Source: Alphaproteobacteria bacterium
GTDB taxonomy: Bacteria; Pseudomonadota; Alphaproteobacteria; Caulobacterales; Aquidulcibacteraceae
Reading direction: 5' to 3'
DNA: 44,130 nt
Assembly: GCA_018969015.1 (NCBI GenBank)
Contig: JAGWZE010000031.1
Location: forward strand, 1 to 44,130
Positions 1 through 6,950 of this stretch are shown here, in pieces (within the stretch, counting starts at the first letter, position 1; every line of letters starts with the position of its first letter). The notes beneath the pieces are model-generated. The model saw only the letters and a program-made list of their open reading frames with translations, did no database searches and was not told the origin of the DNA. The position numbers and the translations under genes are program-made.

Positions 1-1
1 T

Positions 2-76
2 CACGATCACGAACTTGTCGTCGGCCGCCAGTTCGAGGAGCTTGACGACGAACTCCTTGTCGCGCCTTTCGGCTGA
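2..76 (+). CDS. C-terminal end of an unidentified gene (partial)
   Basis: An open frame enters from the left edge and stops at a TGA at 74-76, just before a strong terminator. Only 24 residues are visible, ending LLVAPFG, so no family can be named. More than half its codons begin with G, as in real genes of this G+C class, and the adjoining terminator supports a plus-strand transcript ending here. Against this, the wobble positions are less G+C-rich than in the neighbouring genes, and an open minus-strand frame over the same bases looks as protein-like. That minus frame has no start codon before its upstream stop, so I prefer the plus reading, with low confidence. Confidence 0.35.
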   Translation, partial: HDHELVVGRQFEELDDELLVAPFG

Positions 77-86
77 ACGAGAACGA

Positions 87-120
87 CGCCGTCGCGCCCT
101 GCGCGGCGGCGTTTTTCTTT
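87..120 (+). terminator. Rho-independent terminator
   Basis: An 11-bp stem pairs 87-97 with 101-111 (one G-T wobble) around a 3-base loop. It is followed at once by TTTTTCTTT. This is a textbook intrinsic terminator for transcription from the left, separating the left-edge gene from the S9 peptidase. Confidence 0.85.
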
Positions 121-289
121 GCGGGGTTCACGGAGCGGTTTCGGCGGCGTTTGGTTGCGCCGAATTAACGCCGGTGCGGCGCGAGCGCCAACGCGCCGTT
201 CGGACTGGCCGGTTTGCCTCCATTGCGGAAACCGGTAAGGTCGCGCCGGGATCGCGCGCCTCGAACGGGCGTGGTGGAGGAGCATCGAT

Positions 290-2422
290 ATGAATCGCGT
301 CGCAGCCGCGACGGCGCTAGCCGTGATTTTGGCGCTGGGAGGCTGCAAGCCGCCGCCGAAAGCATCGTCCGATGTTCCGCCGCAGCAGGCCGCGCCGCTC
401 ATTCCCCGCGCCGCCCTGTTCGGCAATCCCGAACGGGCGCAGGCGCGCATCTCGCCGAAGGGCGACTATATCGCGTTCCTGGCGCCGAAAGACGGCTATC
501 TGAACGTGTTCGTCATGAAGACGGGCGACGACGTCGCCACGGCCAAGCCGGTGACCACCGACACCAAGCGCGGCATCCGGCGCTTCATGTGGGCCGAGAA
601 CGGCGCGCAGATCCTGTTCCTGCAGGACAATGGCGGCGACGAAAACTGGCGGCTCTACGCGGTCGACGTCACGACCGGCGAGGTCAAGGACCTCACCCCC
701 ATGACGGGCGTGCAGGCGCAGATGATCGGCGCGAGCTCGCGCGAGCCCGACGCCGTGCTCGTCGGCCTCAACAATCGCGATCCGCGGTGGCACGACGTCT
801 ACAAGATCGACACGCGCACCGGGAAGCGCGCGCTCGTCCAGCGCAACACCGAGCAGTTCGCGTCGTTCTTCGCGGACCAGGACAACATCATCCGCCTGGC
901 CACCAAGGCGCTGCCGAACGGCGCCGTCGAGGTGTGGGCGTTCAACGGCGAAGGCGGCTGGCGCAAGACCTCCGAGATCCCGTTCGAGGACAGCCAGACG
1001 ACCGAGCCGATCGCGTTCGAGGCCGACGGCAAGTCCTATCTGATGTTCGACAGCACGAACCGCGACAAGGCCGCGCTCGTGCGGGTGGACGCGGCGACCG
1101 GCGCGAAGACCGTGCTGGGCGAAAGTCCGAAGGCGGACGTTTCCGACGTCTGGCTCGACCCGAAGACGCTCACGCCGGAAGCGTTCGGCGCGGAGTACCT
1201 CAAGCTCGAATGGTCGGCGCTGACGGAAGAGGCCAAGGCCGATCTCGATTTCCTCAAGGCCAATCTCAAGGGCGAGGCTTCGGTCGTGTCGCGCACCGAC
1301 GACGATGCGAAGTGGATCGTCGTCGAGGACGGGCCGACGACGCCGTCCGCAAGCTATGTCTATGACCGCACCGCCAAGACGCTGACGCGCCTGTTCGACA
1401 GCCGCCCGGCGCTTGCCGGCGCGCCGCTGACGCCGATGATCCCGCTGGAAATCCCGGCGCGCGACGGGCTTACGCTGGTGTCGTACCTGACACTGCCGCC
1501 CGGCGCCGACGCCGACGGCAACGGCCGCCCCGAGACGCCGCAGCCGATGGTGCTCGTGGTGCATGGCGGCCCGTGGGCGCGCGACAGCTACGGGCTCAAT
1601 GCGACGCACCAGTGGCTCGCCAATCGCGGCTATGCGGTGCTGAGCGTGAACTTCCGCGGCTCCACCGGCTTCGGGAAGGCCTTCATCAACGCCGGCAACA
1701 AGGAATGGGCCGGCAAGATGCACGACGACCTGCTCGACGCGGTGCAATGGGCCGTGAAGGAGAAGGTGGCGCCGGCCGACAAGGTCGCGATCTATGGCGG
1801 CTCCTATGGCGGCTACGCGACGCTCGTGGGCCTCACCTTCACGCCCACGACGTTCTCGTGCGGCGTGTCGATCGTCGGCCCGTCGAACCTCGAGACGCTG
1901 TTCACGTCGATCCCGTCCTATTGGGAGAGCTTCAAGACGCAGTTCTTCAACCGCGTCGGCGATCCGCGCACGCCGGAAGGCCGCAAGTTGCTCGCGGAGC
2001 GCTCGCCGCTCACGAAGGCCGGCGAGATCCAGCGTCCGCTGCTCGTGGGCCAGGGCGCCAACGACCCGCGCGTGAAGCAGGCCGAGAGCGACCAGATCGT
2101 GACGGCCATGCAGGAGAAGAAGATCCCGGTGACCTACGTTCTGTATCCGGACGAAGGCCACGGCTTCCAACGCCCGCAGAACCGCACGAGCTTCAACGCG
2201 ATCACCGAGTCGTTCCTGGCGAAGTGCCTTGGCGGCCGTGTGGAGCCGATCGGCGCGGACTTCCAGGGCTCGAGCCTGCAGGTGAAGGACGGCGCGGACC
2301 TGATCCCGGGCGTCAAAGAAGCACTCGCCGCCCTCGCGCCGCCGGCCGCGCCGCCCGCGGCCACGCCCGCCGCGGCGACGGCCGGCGCAGCCCCGGCGGC
2401 GACGCCTGCGAAGGCGCCGTGA
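290..2422 (+). CDS. S9 family prolyl-oligopeptidase-type serine peptidase, lipoprotein
   Basis: A 710-residue exported peptidase. The N-terminus is a lipoprotein signal ending LALGGC, with the lipidated Cys at residue 19, so it should be anchored on the periplasmic side of a membrane. Residues about 50-370 look like the seven-bladed propeller that restricts S9 enzymes to short peptides. The C-terminal alpha/beta-hydrolase domain carries the nucleophile in GGSYGG (Ser505), an Asp in GANDPR (Asp592) and the His in DEGHGF (His624), so the triad is complete. The last ~45 residues are Ala/Pro-rich with no family counterpart I recognise. S9 enzymes of this layout cleave short peptides after Pro, Ala or similar residues, but the specificity cannot be read here. 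The gene is translationally coupled to the next one by a GTGA overlap. Confidence 0.93.
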   Translation: MNRVAAATALAVILALGGCKPPPKASSDVPPQQAAPLIPRAALFGNPERAQARISPKGDYIAFLAPKDGYLNVFVMKTGDDVATAKPVTTDTKRGIRRFMWAENGAQILFLQDNGGDENWRLYAVDVTTGEVKDLTPMTGVQAQMIGASSREPDAVLVGLNNRDPRWHDVYKIDTRTGKRALVQRNTEQFASFFADQDNIIRLATKALPNGAVEVWAFNGEGGWRKTSEIPFEDSQTTEPIAFEADGKSYLMFDSTNRDKAALVRVDAATGAKTVLGESPKADVSDVWLDPKTLTPEAFGAEYLKLEWSALTEEAKADLDFLKANLKGEASVVSRTDDDAKWIVVEDGPTTPSASYVYDRTAKTLTRLFDSRPALAGAPLTPMIPLEIPARDGLTLVSYLTLPPGADADGNGRPETPQPMVLVVHGGPWARDSYGLNATHQWLANRGYAVLSVNFRGSTGFGKAFINAGNKEWAGKMHDDLLDAVQWAVKEKVAPADKVAIYGGSYGGYATLVGLTFTPTTFSCGVSIVGPSNLETLFTSIPSYWESFKTQFFNRVGDPRTPEGRKLLAERSPLTKAGEIQRPLLVGQGANDPRVKQAESDQIVTAMQEKKIPVTYVLYPDEGHGFQRPQNRTSFNAITESFLAKCLGGRVEPIGADFQGSSLQVKDGADLIPGVKEALAALAPPAAPPAATPAAATAGAAPAATPAKAP

Positions 2423-3342
2423 CGAAGCCGCCGATCCTCGCGCATCCGGGGCTTGGCGCCTTCGAAGGGCTGTTCGGCCAAAGCTACGAGGTGCGTCGCG
2501 TCGGCGGCCCGCCGGAAGAGATCGACGCGCGCGCGGCGGTGGTGATCGGTTCGATCGGACTGCCCCGCGAGGTGATCGAGCGGGCGCCGAACCTGAAGCT
2601 GATCGCCTGCTTCGGCGCCGGCACGGACGGCGTGGATCGTGCGCTGTGCGCGGCGCGCGGCATCGCGGTGACGAACTGCCCCGCGGTGAACCACGAGGAC
2701 GTCGCCGATGTGGCGATTGGCCTTCTGATTTCCACCACGCGCAACATCGCGGCGGGCGATCGGCTCGTGCGCGCCGGCGGCTGGAGCGGCCCGCTCGGCC
2801 TGCCCCCGGTGCGACGTCTGCGCGGACGCAAGATCGGCGTCGTCGGCCTTGGCGCGATCGGCGCGGCGGTCGCGGCGCGCGCCGTGGCGCTGGGCCTCGA
2901 GGTGCGCTGGACGGGGCCGCGGCCGAAGCCGGGCGCGCCCTACCCCTATGAACCGGACCTGCGCGCGCTCGCGACCTGGGCCGACGTGCTCGCCGTGTGC
3001 GCGCCGGGAGGTCCGGACACGGACAAGCTGGTGAACGCCGACGTGATCGCCGCGCTCGGGCCCGACGGCGTGCTTTTGAACGTGGCGCGCGGCTCGCTCG
3101 TCGACGAGGACGCGCTGATCGCGGCGCTGAAGGCCGGCAAACTCGGCGGCGCGGGGCTCGACGTGTTCGTCACCGAGCCGACGCCGGCCGCGCGCTGGGC
3201 CGACGTGCCGAACGTGACGCTGACGCCGCATCTGGGCGGGGCGACGCGTGAGGCGATCATGGAAAGCGCGCAACTGGTGCTGGAGAACCTGCGCCGGTTC
3301 TTCGCGGGCGAGCCGCTGGCGACGCCTTTGCCGCCGCCCTGA
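2419..3342 (+). CDS. D-isomer-specific 2-hydroxyacid dehydrogenase (glyoxylate/hydroxypyruvate reductase type)
   Basis: A 307-residue NAD(P)-dependent dehydrogenase. The GTG start overlaps the stop of the S9 peptidase in GTGA, which implies translational coupling. The nucleotide-binding loop is GLGAIG. Catalytic residues of the family are visible: Arg in NVARGSLVDE, Glu in the VFVTEP segment, and His in PHLGGAT near the C-terminus. Members reduce glyoxylate, hydroxypyruvate or other 2-keto acids, and the substrate cannot be settled from sequence alone. Length and motif order match GhrB-like reductases. It ends 13 bases before the convergent cyclo-ligase gene. Confidence 0.9.
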   Translation: MTKPPILAHPGLGAFEGLFGQSYEVRRVGGPPEEIDARAAVVIGSIGLPREVIERAPNLKLIACFGAGTDGVDRALCAARGIAVTNCPAVNHEDVADVAIGLLISTTRNIAAGDRLVRAGGWSGPLGLPPVRRLRGRKIGVVGLGAIGAAVAARAVALGLEVRWTGPRPKPGAPYPYEPDLRALATWADVLAVCAPGGPDTDKLVNADVIAALGPDGVLLNVARGSLVDEDALIAALKAGKLGGAGLDVFVTEPTPAARWADVPNVTLTPHLGGATREAIMESAQLVLENLRRFFAGEPLATPLPPP

Positions 3343-3355
3343 GGCTGCGCGCGGC

Positions 3356-3928
3356 TCACGCGCCGCAGCGGATCGCTTCGCGTTCGGTGAGCACCCAATC
3401 GAGACGCATGTCTTGCGGCCCGCGCGGGACGGCCTCGATTTCCTGCACGGCGTAGGCGAGGCCCATGGCGACGACGCCCTGGGGCCGCAGGCGCGCGAGG
3501 ATGCGGTCGTAATGGCCGCCGCCCTGCCCGAGACGGCCGCCGGCGCGGTCGAACGCCAAAAGCGGCGTGAGGATCAAACGCGGGCGGGCTTCGGGCGCGT
3601 CGGCCGGCGGCGCGGGCACGCCGAACGCGTCGGGCGAAAGATCCCCGCGCGGCGGCCACAGCAGGAAGCGCGGCTGGCCGGAGCGATCGGCGATGCGCGG
3701 AAGCGCGATCTCGCCGCCGCTGGCGCGCAGGCGATCGATCAGGGGCAGAGGGTCGAACTCGCCGCCGAGGGGCCAATAGGCCGCCACGACGCCAGGCCCG
3801 GCGAGCGCGGCGGGAAAGTGGGCGGCGGCGGCCTCGCCCGCGCCCTGCGGATCGGCGGTCTGCCGCGTGCGCCGCGCCTCGAGGCGGAGGCTGGCTTTGA
3901 GCGAAGCAAGATCGGCCGGATCGGTCAT
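3356..3928 (-). CDS. 5-formyltetrahydrofolate cyclo-ligase
   Basis: A 190-residue enzyme that converts 5-formyl-THF to 5,10-methenyl-THF using ATP. The hallmark C-terminal motif is present as GGRLGQGGGHYDR, which binds ATP and folate, after PLLAFD. I chose the ATG at 3928 (MTDPADL). An upstream in-frame start at 3976 adds only a basic, non-conserved leader that would overlap the small peptide gene at 3973. In many proteobacteria this gene lies next to the 6S RNA gene and zapA; neither can be recognised immediately upstream here, where the locus has been disturbed by the repeat island. Confidence 0.9.
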   Translation of the reverse strand: MTDPADLASLKASLRLEARRTRQTADPQGAGEAAAAHFPAALAGPGVVAAYWPLGGEFDPLPLIDRLRASGGEIALPRIADRSGQPRFLLWPPRGDLSPDAFGVPAPPADAPEARPRLILTPLLAFDRAGGRLGQGGGHYDRILARLRPQGVVAMGLAYAVQEIEAVPRGPQDMRLDWVLTEREAIRCGA

Positions 3929-3972
3929 GGCCGCATCATGCCACGGCTGACGGCGATCCGGCGACCGGCGCG

Positions 3973-4065
3973 TCACGCCACGATCATCGCGGCCTTGGCG
4001 AGGAACGGCAGCGCGGCGGTGGTGAAGACGACAGCGGCGATCGAGAGGGAAGCGAAGCGGATCAT
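3973..4065 (-). CDS. 30-residue hydrophobic peptide, copy 1
   Basis: A short reading frame encodes a peptide that begins MIRFASLSIAAVV and ends FLAKAAMIVA, mostly hydrophobic, so a single membrane helix or an export signal is likely. A good ribosome site (GGAGAG, about 7 bases upstream) precedes the ATG. The same 93 bases occur without one change at 5249-5341, upstream region included, which argues that the peptide or its RNA is the unit being copied. I do not recognise the family. Possible roles are a membrane-active type I toxin-like peptide or a small membrane regulator; both are guesses. Confidence 0.55.
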   Translation of the reverse strand: MIRFASLSIAAVVFTTAALPFLAKAAMIVA

Positions 4066-4153
4066 GCGGGTCTCTCCGGTTGGTGGGCCGCGGCCCGTGC
4101 TCGATGAGGAGAGACTAGGCGCGGGGCGCGCGGGGGGCTGTGACGCGGGGCAC
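3973..4153. repeat. 181-bp direct repeat, copy 1
   Basis: Matches 5249-5427 in the same orientation, with four substitutions and one 2-base indel. All the differences lie upstream of the peptide gene; the 93 coding bases are identical. The repeat covers the peptide gene, its ribosome site and about 90 bases of leader that include the palindrome GGGCCGCGGCCC. The two copies bracket about 1.1 kb holding one membrane-protein gene. Confidence 0.95.
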
Positions 4154-4359
4154 GGGGTGGGAGGAGCGCCGGCCGATGGTCTGGTGTGGACGCTCGTCGG
4201 CTCGCCCTCGCCGTCCGCCCCTGGATCCCGGTCTCGCGCGCGCCGCGAGCGAGCGAGCGGACTCTGAAAATCTTAAGGGGCAAACCCCGCTTTCGCGCTC
4301 GGAAATCGGCCCAGTGACGGCTGTTGCCTTCACGCTCCGGCGCGCCTCACAATACCTTT
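4154..4359. other. Non-coding spacer before the membrane-protein gene
   Basis: No convincing gene. The left part is as G+C-rich as the chromosome; the right part, from about 4260, is visibly more A+T-rich and leads into the membrane-protein gene. A short GGGG/CCCC dyad lies near 4277-4289 (AGGGGCAAACCCCG). I see no clear promoter or ribosome site for the downstream gene. Confidence 0.4.
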
Positions 4360-5106
4360 ATGAACAGCGTTACCCGAAACGCCCGCGCCCCGGCGCGCAC
4401 GGCCAAACCAGGCTTCTTCGAAGCCATGGGGCTGGCTGCGTTGGCAATCGCGTTCATCGGATTCGCCAAGACTTTCATCGCACCGCTGGCGAGCGGTACG
4501 TTTCACGCGCCCGCGGTTGTGCACATTCATGGCGCTTTCGCCTTCGCTTGGGTGCTGATCTTCGCGACCCAGCCGCTATTTATCCGGACCGGAAACTTTC
4601 CCTTCCATCGCATGCTTGGCTTCACCGCCCTCGCCGCTGCGATCGGATTTGCCGCGACTGCACCCTTCGTTGGCGCGTACGCAGCCGCGCGAGACTTCGC
4701 CAATGGAGGCGGAGAGACGGCCATCTCTGGCATTGTCGGCACATTCACCTCAGCCTTGATCTTCCTGTCGCTGGTTTTTGCTGGCTTCCTGAATCGCAAG
4801 CATCCTGAGATCCATAAACGCCTCATGTTGTTGGCGACCATAGTCGTTCTCTGGCCGGCTTGGTTTCGTTTCCGACATTATTTTCCAGACGTGCCGAAGC
4901 CGGAAATCGTCTTCGGGGTCGTGCTCGCCGACAGTCTCATTCTCATCGCAGCCGCTCGCGATTGGCTGGTTGAGCGACGCATCCATCCGGTTTGGCTCTT
5001 CTGCGGTGGAGCGCTTGTTTTCGAGCACGTCTTCGAAGTGCTCGCCTTTGACTCCGGTCCCTGGCGTGCCGCGGCGCATTTTCTATTCGGACTGGTCCAC
5101 GGCTGA
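4360..5106 (+). CDS. Polytopic membrane protein of unknown function, compositionally foreign
   Basis: A 248-residue protein with about six to seven hydrophobic segments, starting near residue 17. Histidines lie at helix ends (VHIHG, FHRMLG, RKHPEIHKR), a pattern seen in uncharacterised bacterial membrane proteins that might bind a metal or haem; this is inference. The start is placed at ATG 4360; an in-frame TTG at 4324 is also possible. No good ribosome site is visible. Two sampled lines of the gene are 53 and 58 percent G+C, against 78 percent for one sampled line of the next gene, and A/T-ending codons are frequent. Lying between two direct repeats, it looks horizontally acquired. Confidence 0.75.
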   Translation: MNSVTRNARAPARTAKPGFFEAMGLAALAIAFIGFAKTFIAPLASGTFHAPAVVHIHGAFAFAWVLIFATQPLFIRTGNFPFHRMLGFTALAAAIGFAATAPFVGAYAAARDFANGGGETAISGIVGTFTSALIFLSLVFAGFLNRKHPEIHKRLMLLATIVVLWPAWFRFRHYFPDVPKPEIVFGVVLADSLILIAAARDWLVERRIHPVWLFCGGALVFEHVFEVLAFDSGPWRAAAHFLFGLVHG

Positions 5107-5248
5107 CGATGATGCACGGGGCAAAAGTTCTCGGCGGCCTTTAGCGGAAATCTTATTTCTTGGCGTCTGTGAGGGAGGCGGACGCGAAGGACGCGCGGCG
5201 GGACGCCTTTGTCGCCCGCGGCGACCCGGCGATGTTCGCCCCGTCCCC

Positions 5249-5341
5249 TCACGCCACGATCATCGCGGCCTTGGCGAGGAACGGCAGCGCGGCGGTGGTG
5301 AAGACGACAGCGGCGATCGAGAGGGAAGCGAAGCGGATCAT
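5249..5341 (-). CDS. 30-residue hydrophobic peptide, copy 2
   Basis: Identical base for base to the peptide gene at 3973-4065, including the GGAGAG ribosome site before the ATG (one base differs between site and start). The peptide is hydrophobic with only two basic residues (R3, K24), and the motif TAALPFLAKAA is near the C-terminus. It is transcribed away from the dyad-rich region on its right. Perfect conservation of synonymous positions means the duplication is recent or kept uniform by gene conversion. Confidence 0.55.
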   Translation of the reverse strand: MIRFASLSIAAVVFTTAALPFLAKAAMIVA

Positions 5342-5427
5342 GGGGGTCTCTCCGGTGTGGGCCGCGGCCCGTGTTCGATGAGGAGAGACTAGGCGCAGGG
5401 CGCGCGGGGGGCTGTGACGCGGGTCAC
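5249..5427. repeat. 179-bp direct repeat, copy 2
   Basis: Second copy of the repeat at 3973-4153, in the same orientation, with its start 1276 bases further on. Homologous recombination between the copies would delete exactly one repeat plus the membrane-protein gene. Confidence 0.95.
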
Positions 5428-5478
5428 ATAGCGAGTGGGTGTCCGGCTTCGCTGGATCCGCGCTGTTCCGGCGACGCC

Positions 5479-5571
5479 CGTCATCCTCGGCGCGCCGAAG
5501 GCGTGCCGAGGATCCAGCGTCGTGAGCACGGTCTGGATCCCCATCCGCGCTGCGCGCGGCTGAAGATGACG
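5479..5571. repeat. Imperfect palindromic intergenic repeat (REP/RPE-like)
   Basis: The ends are mutual inverted sequences, CGTCATCCTC at the left and GAAGATGACG at the right. Inside are two further dyads: CCTCGG (5485-5490) with CCGAGG (5506-5511), and GGATCC-centred arms CTGGATCC/GGATCCAG. Elements with CGTCAT...ATGACG ends and GGATCC cores are common as dispersed intergenic units in alphaproteobacteria. Only one copy is in this window, so dispersal is not shown here. Confidence 0.6.
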
Positions 5572-5639
5572 GCGTCGTGTGCGAGGTTTCAGATCGCGCC
5601 ACTGCGCAGCAAAAAAGGTTGGACGGCACCACCGACGCC

Positions 5640-5880
5640 GGAGCGGCGACTCATCCCCTCGGACCTGGACAGACCAGGTGGGCGCCGCGTGATCCAGGCC
5701 ACGGCCCGGGCCAGAGGCAGCTCCCTCGAGAGATGATAAGGTCCCCGGGATGCAAGTCCGCTTCGTACGCAGCAGGAACCGTCCGACGCGGAAGGTAGGG
5801 GCGCGCGGGCCGATGCTCAAGCGCGAGGCGGTTCGAACCGTGGACGCTTGCGGCCTGCGCGGCGGCGTCCGAAGAATGGG
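5640..5880. other. Dyad-rich non-coding region, candidate structured RNA
   Basis: No plausible gene covers this stretch, yet it holds ordered inverted repeats: ACCTGG/CCAGGT (5663-5679), GAGG/CCTC (5714-5727), a hairpin with 11 pairs and two mismatches (5757-5792), an outer GGCCCG/CGGGCC pair enclosing the last two (5703-5708 with 5806-5811), the perfect palindrome CGGTTCGAACCG (5829-5840), and GGACGC/GCGTCC (5842-5870). Nested pairing with internal bulges suits a folded RNA. The strand is undecided; the mismatches are G-A on the minus strand, which RNA helices tolerate better. 6S RNA is one possibility because the cyclo-ligase gene lies downstream on the minus strand, but I could not match its conserved core with confidence. 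Confidence 0.4.
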
Positions 5881-5891
5881 CGCGCCGCGCC

Positions 5892-6893
5892 ATGTCGATT
5901 GACCCTGCCCCCTCGCCCGAGAGCGTTTCACCGCAGCGCGTATTCGTGCTGGGCGCGACGGGGGCGATCGGGCGGGCGACGGTGCGGGCGCTCGTGGCCG
6001 ACGGGCACGAGGTCGTCGCGTTCGTGCGGCCCGCCCCGGGACGCGAAGCGGGGCGCATCGAAGGCGCGGAGATGCGGCTGGGCGCGGCGGACGATCCCGT
6101 TTCGCTGCGGCGCGACGGGATGCGCGGCGAGCGGTTCGACGCGCTGGTGACGTGCATGGCCTCGCGCACGGGCGCGCCGGACGACGCCTGGGCGATCGAT
6201 CATCGCGCGCAGGCGGACGCGTTCGCGGCGGCGCGCGAGGCGGGCGTGCGGCACGTGGTGCTGCTCTCGGCGATCTGCGTGCAGAAACCGAAGCTTGCGT
6301 TCCAGCATGCGAAGCTCGCGGCGGAGCGGGCGCTGCAGGAGTCGGGCCTCGCCTACTCCATCGTTCGGCCGACGGCGTTCTTCAAATCGCTGTCGGGCCA
6401 GGTGGCGCGCGTGCAGGCGGGCAAGCCGTATCTGATGTTCGGCGACGGTCGGCTGACGGCGTGCAAGCCGATCAGCGACGATGATCTCGGGCGGTTTCTC
6501 GCGCGATGCCTCACCGATCCGGCGCTGCGCAACCGCATCCTGCCGATCGGGGGGCCGGGCCCGGCGCTAACGCCGCGCGACCAGGGCGAGCAGCTTTTTG
6601 CGTTGCTGGGCCGGCCGGCGAAGTTTTCGCAGACGCCGGTGGCGCTGCTGGACGGGATCATCGGCGTGCTGTCGACGCTCGGCGCGGTCGTCCCCGCCCT
6701 GCGCGCGCGGGCGGAGCTGGCGCGCATCGGGCGCTACTATGCGACGGAATCGATGCTCGTGTGGGACGAGGCCGCGGGCCGCTACGACGCGGATGCAACG
6801 CCCTCGACCGGCACGGAGACGCTCGCCGCCCACTATGCGCGCCTGATCGCCGGCGATCGCATCAACGAGCGGGGCGCGCACAGCGTTTTCTGA
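5892..6893 (+). CDS. bciA: BciA-like 3,8-divinyl chlorophyllide 8-vinyl reductase homologue (NAD(P)-binding SDR)
   Basis: A 333-residue extended short-chain dehydrogenase. The nucleotide-binding loop is GATGAIG at about residue 22. The middle carries LLSAICVQKPKLAFQHAKL and SIVRPTAFFKSLSGQ, followed by KPISDDDL, LPIGGPG and GRYYATESMLV. These are signature stretches of BciA / plant DVR, which reduce the 8-vinyl group of divinyl (proto)chlorophyllide in (bacterio)chlorophyll synthesis. No other pigment or photosynthesis gene is in the window, so either the genome is phototrophic with its cluster elsewhere or this is an orphan homologue with another substrate. Family assignment is strong; the reaction is less sure. 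The start at 5892 has only a weak ribosome site. Confidence 0.8.
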   Translation: MSIDPAPSPESVSPQRVFVLGATGAIGRATVRALVADGHEVVAFVRPAPGREAGRIEGAEMRLGAADDPVSLRRDGMRGERFDALVTCMASRTGAPDDAWAIDHRAQADAFAAAREAGVRHVVLLSAICVQKPKLAFQHAKLAAERALQESGLAYSIVRPTAFFKSLSGQVARVQAGKPYLMFGDGRLTACKPISDDDLGRFLARCLTDPALRNRILPIGGPGPALTPRDQGEQLFALLGRPAKFSQTPVALLDGIIGVLSTLGAVVPALRARAELARIGRYYATESMLVWDEAAGRYDADATPSTGTETLAAHYARLIAGDRINERGAHSVF

Positions 6894-6950
6894 GGACGCC
6901 TCGAACCGGACGGTCGTGCGTGCTAGTCCGGGGCGAGTGGAGGGTGAGCC

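Noticed and set aside
1-127. A minus-strand coding frame reading KEFVVKLLELAADDKFVIV
   Set aside because: Its composition is protein-like, but there is no start codon between the upstream stop near 128-130 and the left edge, and a plus-strand terminator follows the plus-strand frame.
317-2170. A 617-codon open frame on the minus strand
   Set aside because: Antisense to the S9 peptidase, with low-complexity Arg-rich composition and no recognisable motif.
5829-5840. A GGTTCGAACC tRNA T-loop-like sequence
   Set aside because: No acceptor, D or anticodon arms can be placed around it, and the stem bases do not pair as a T-arm.
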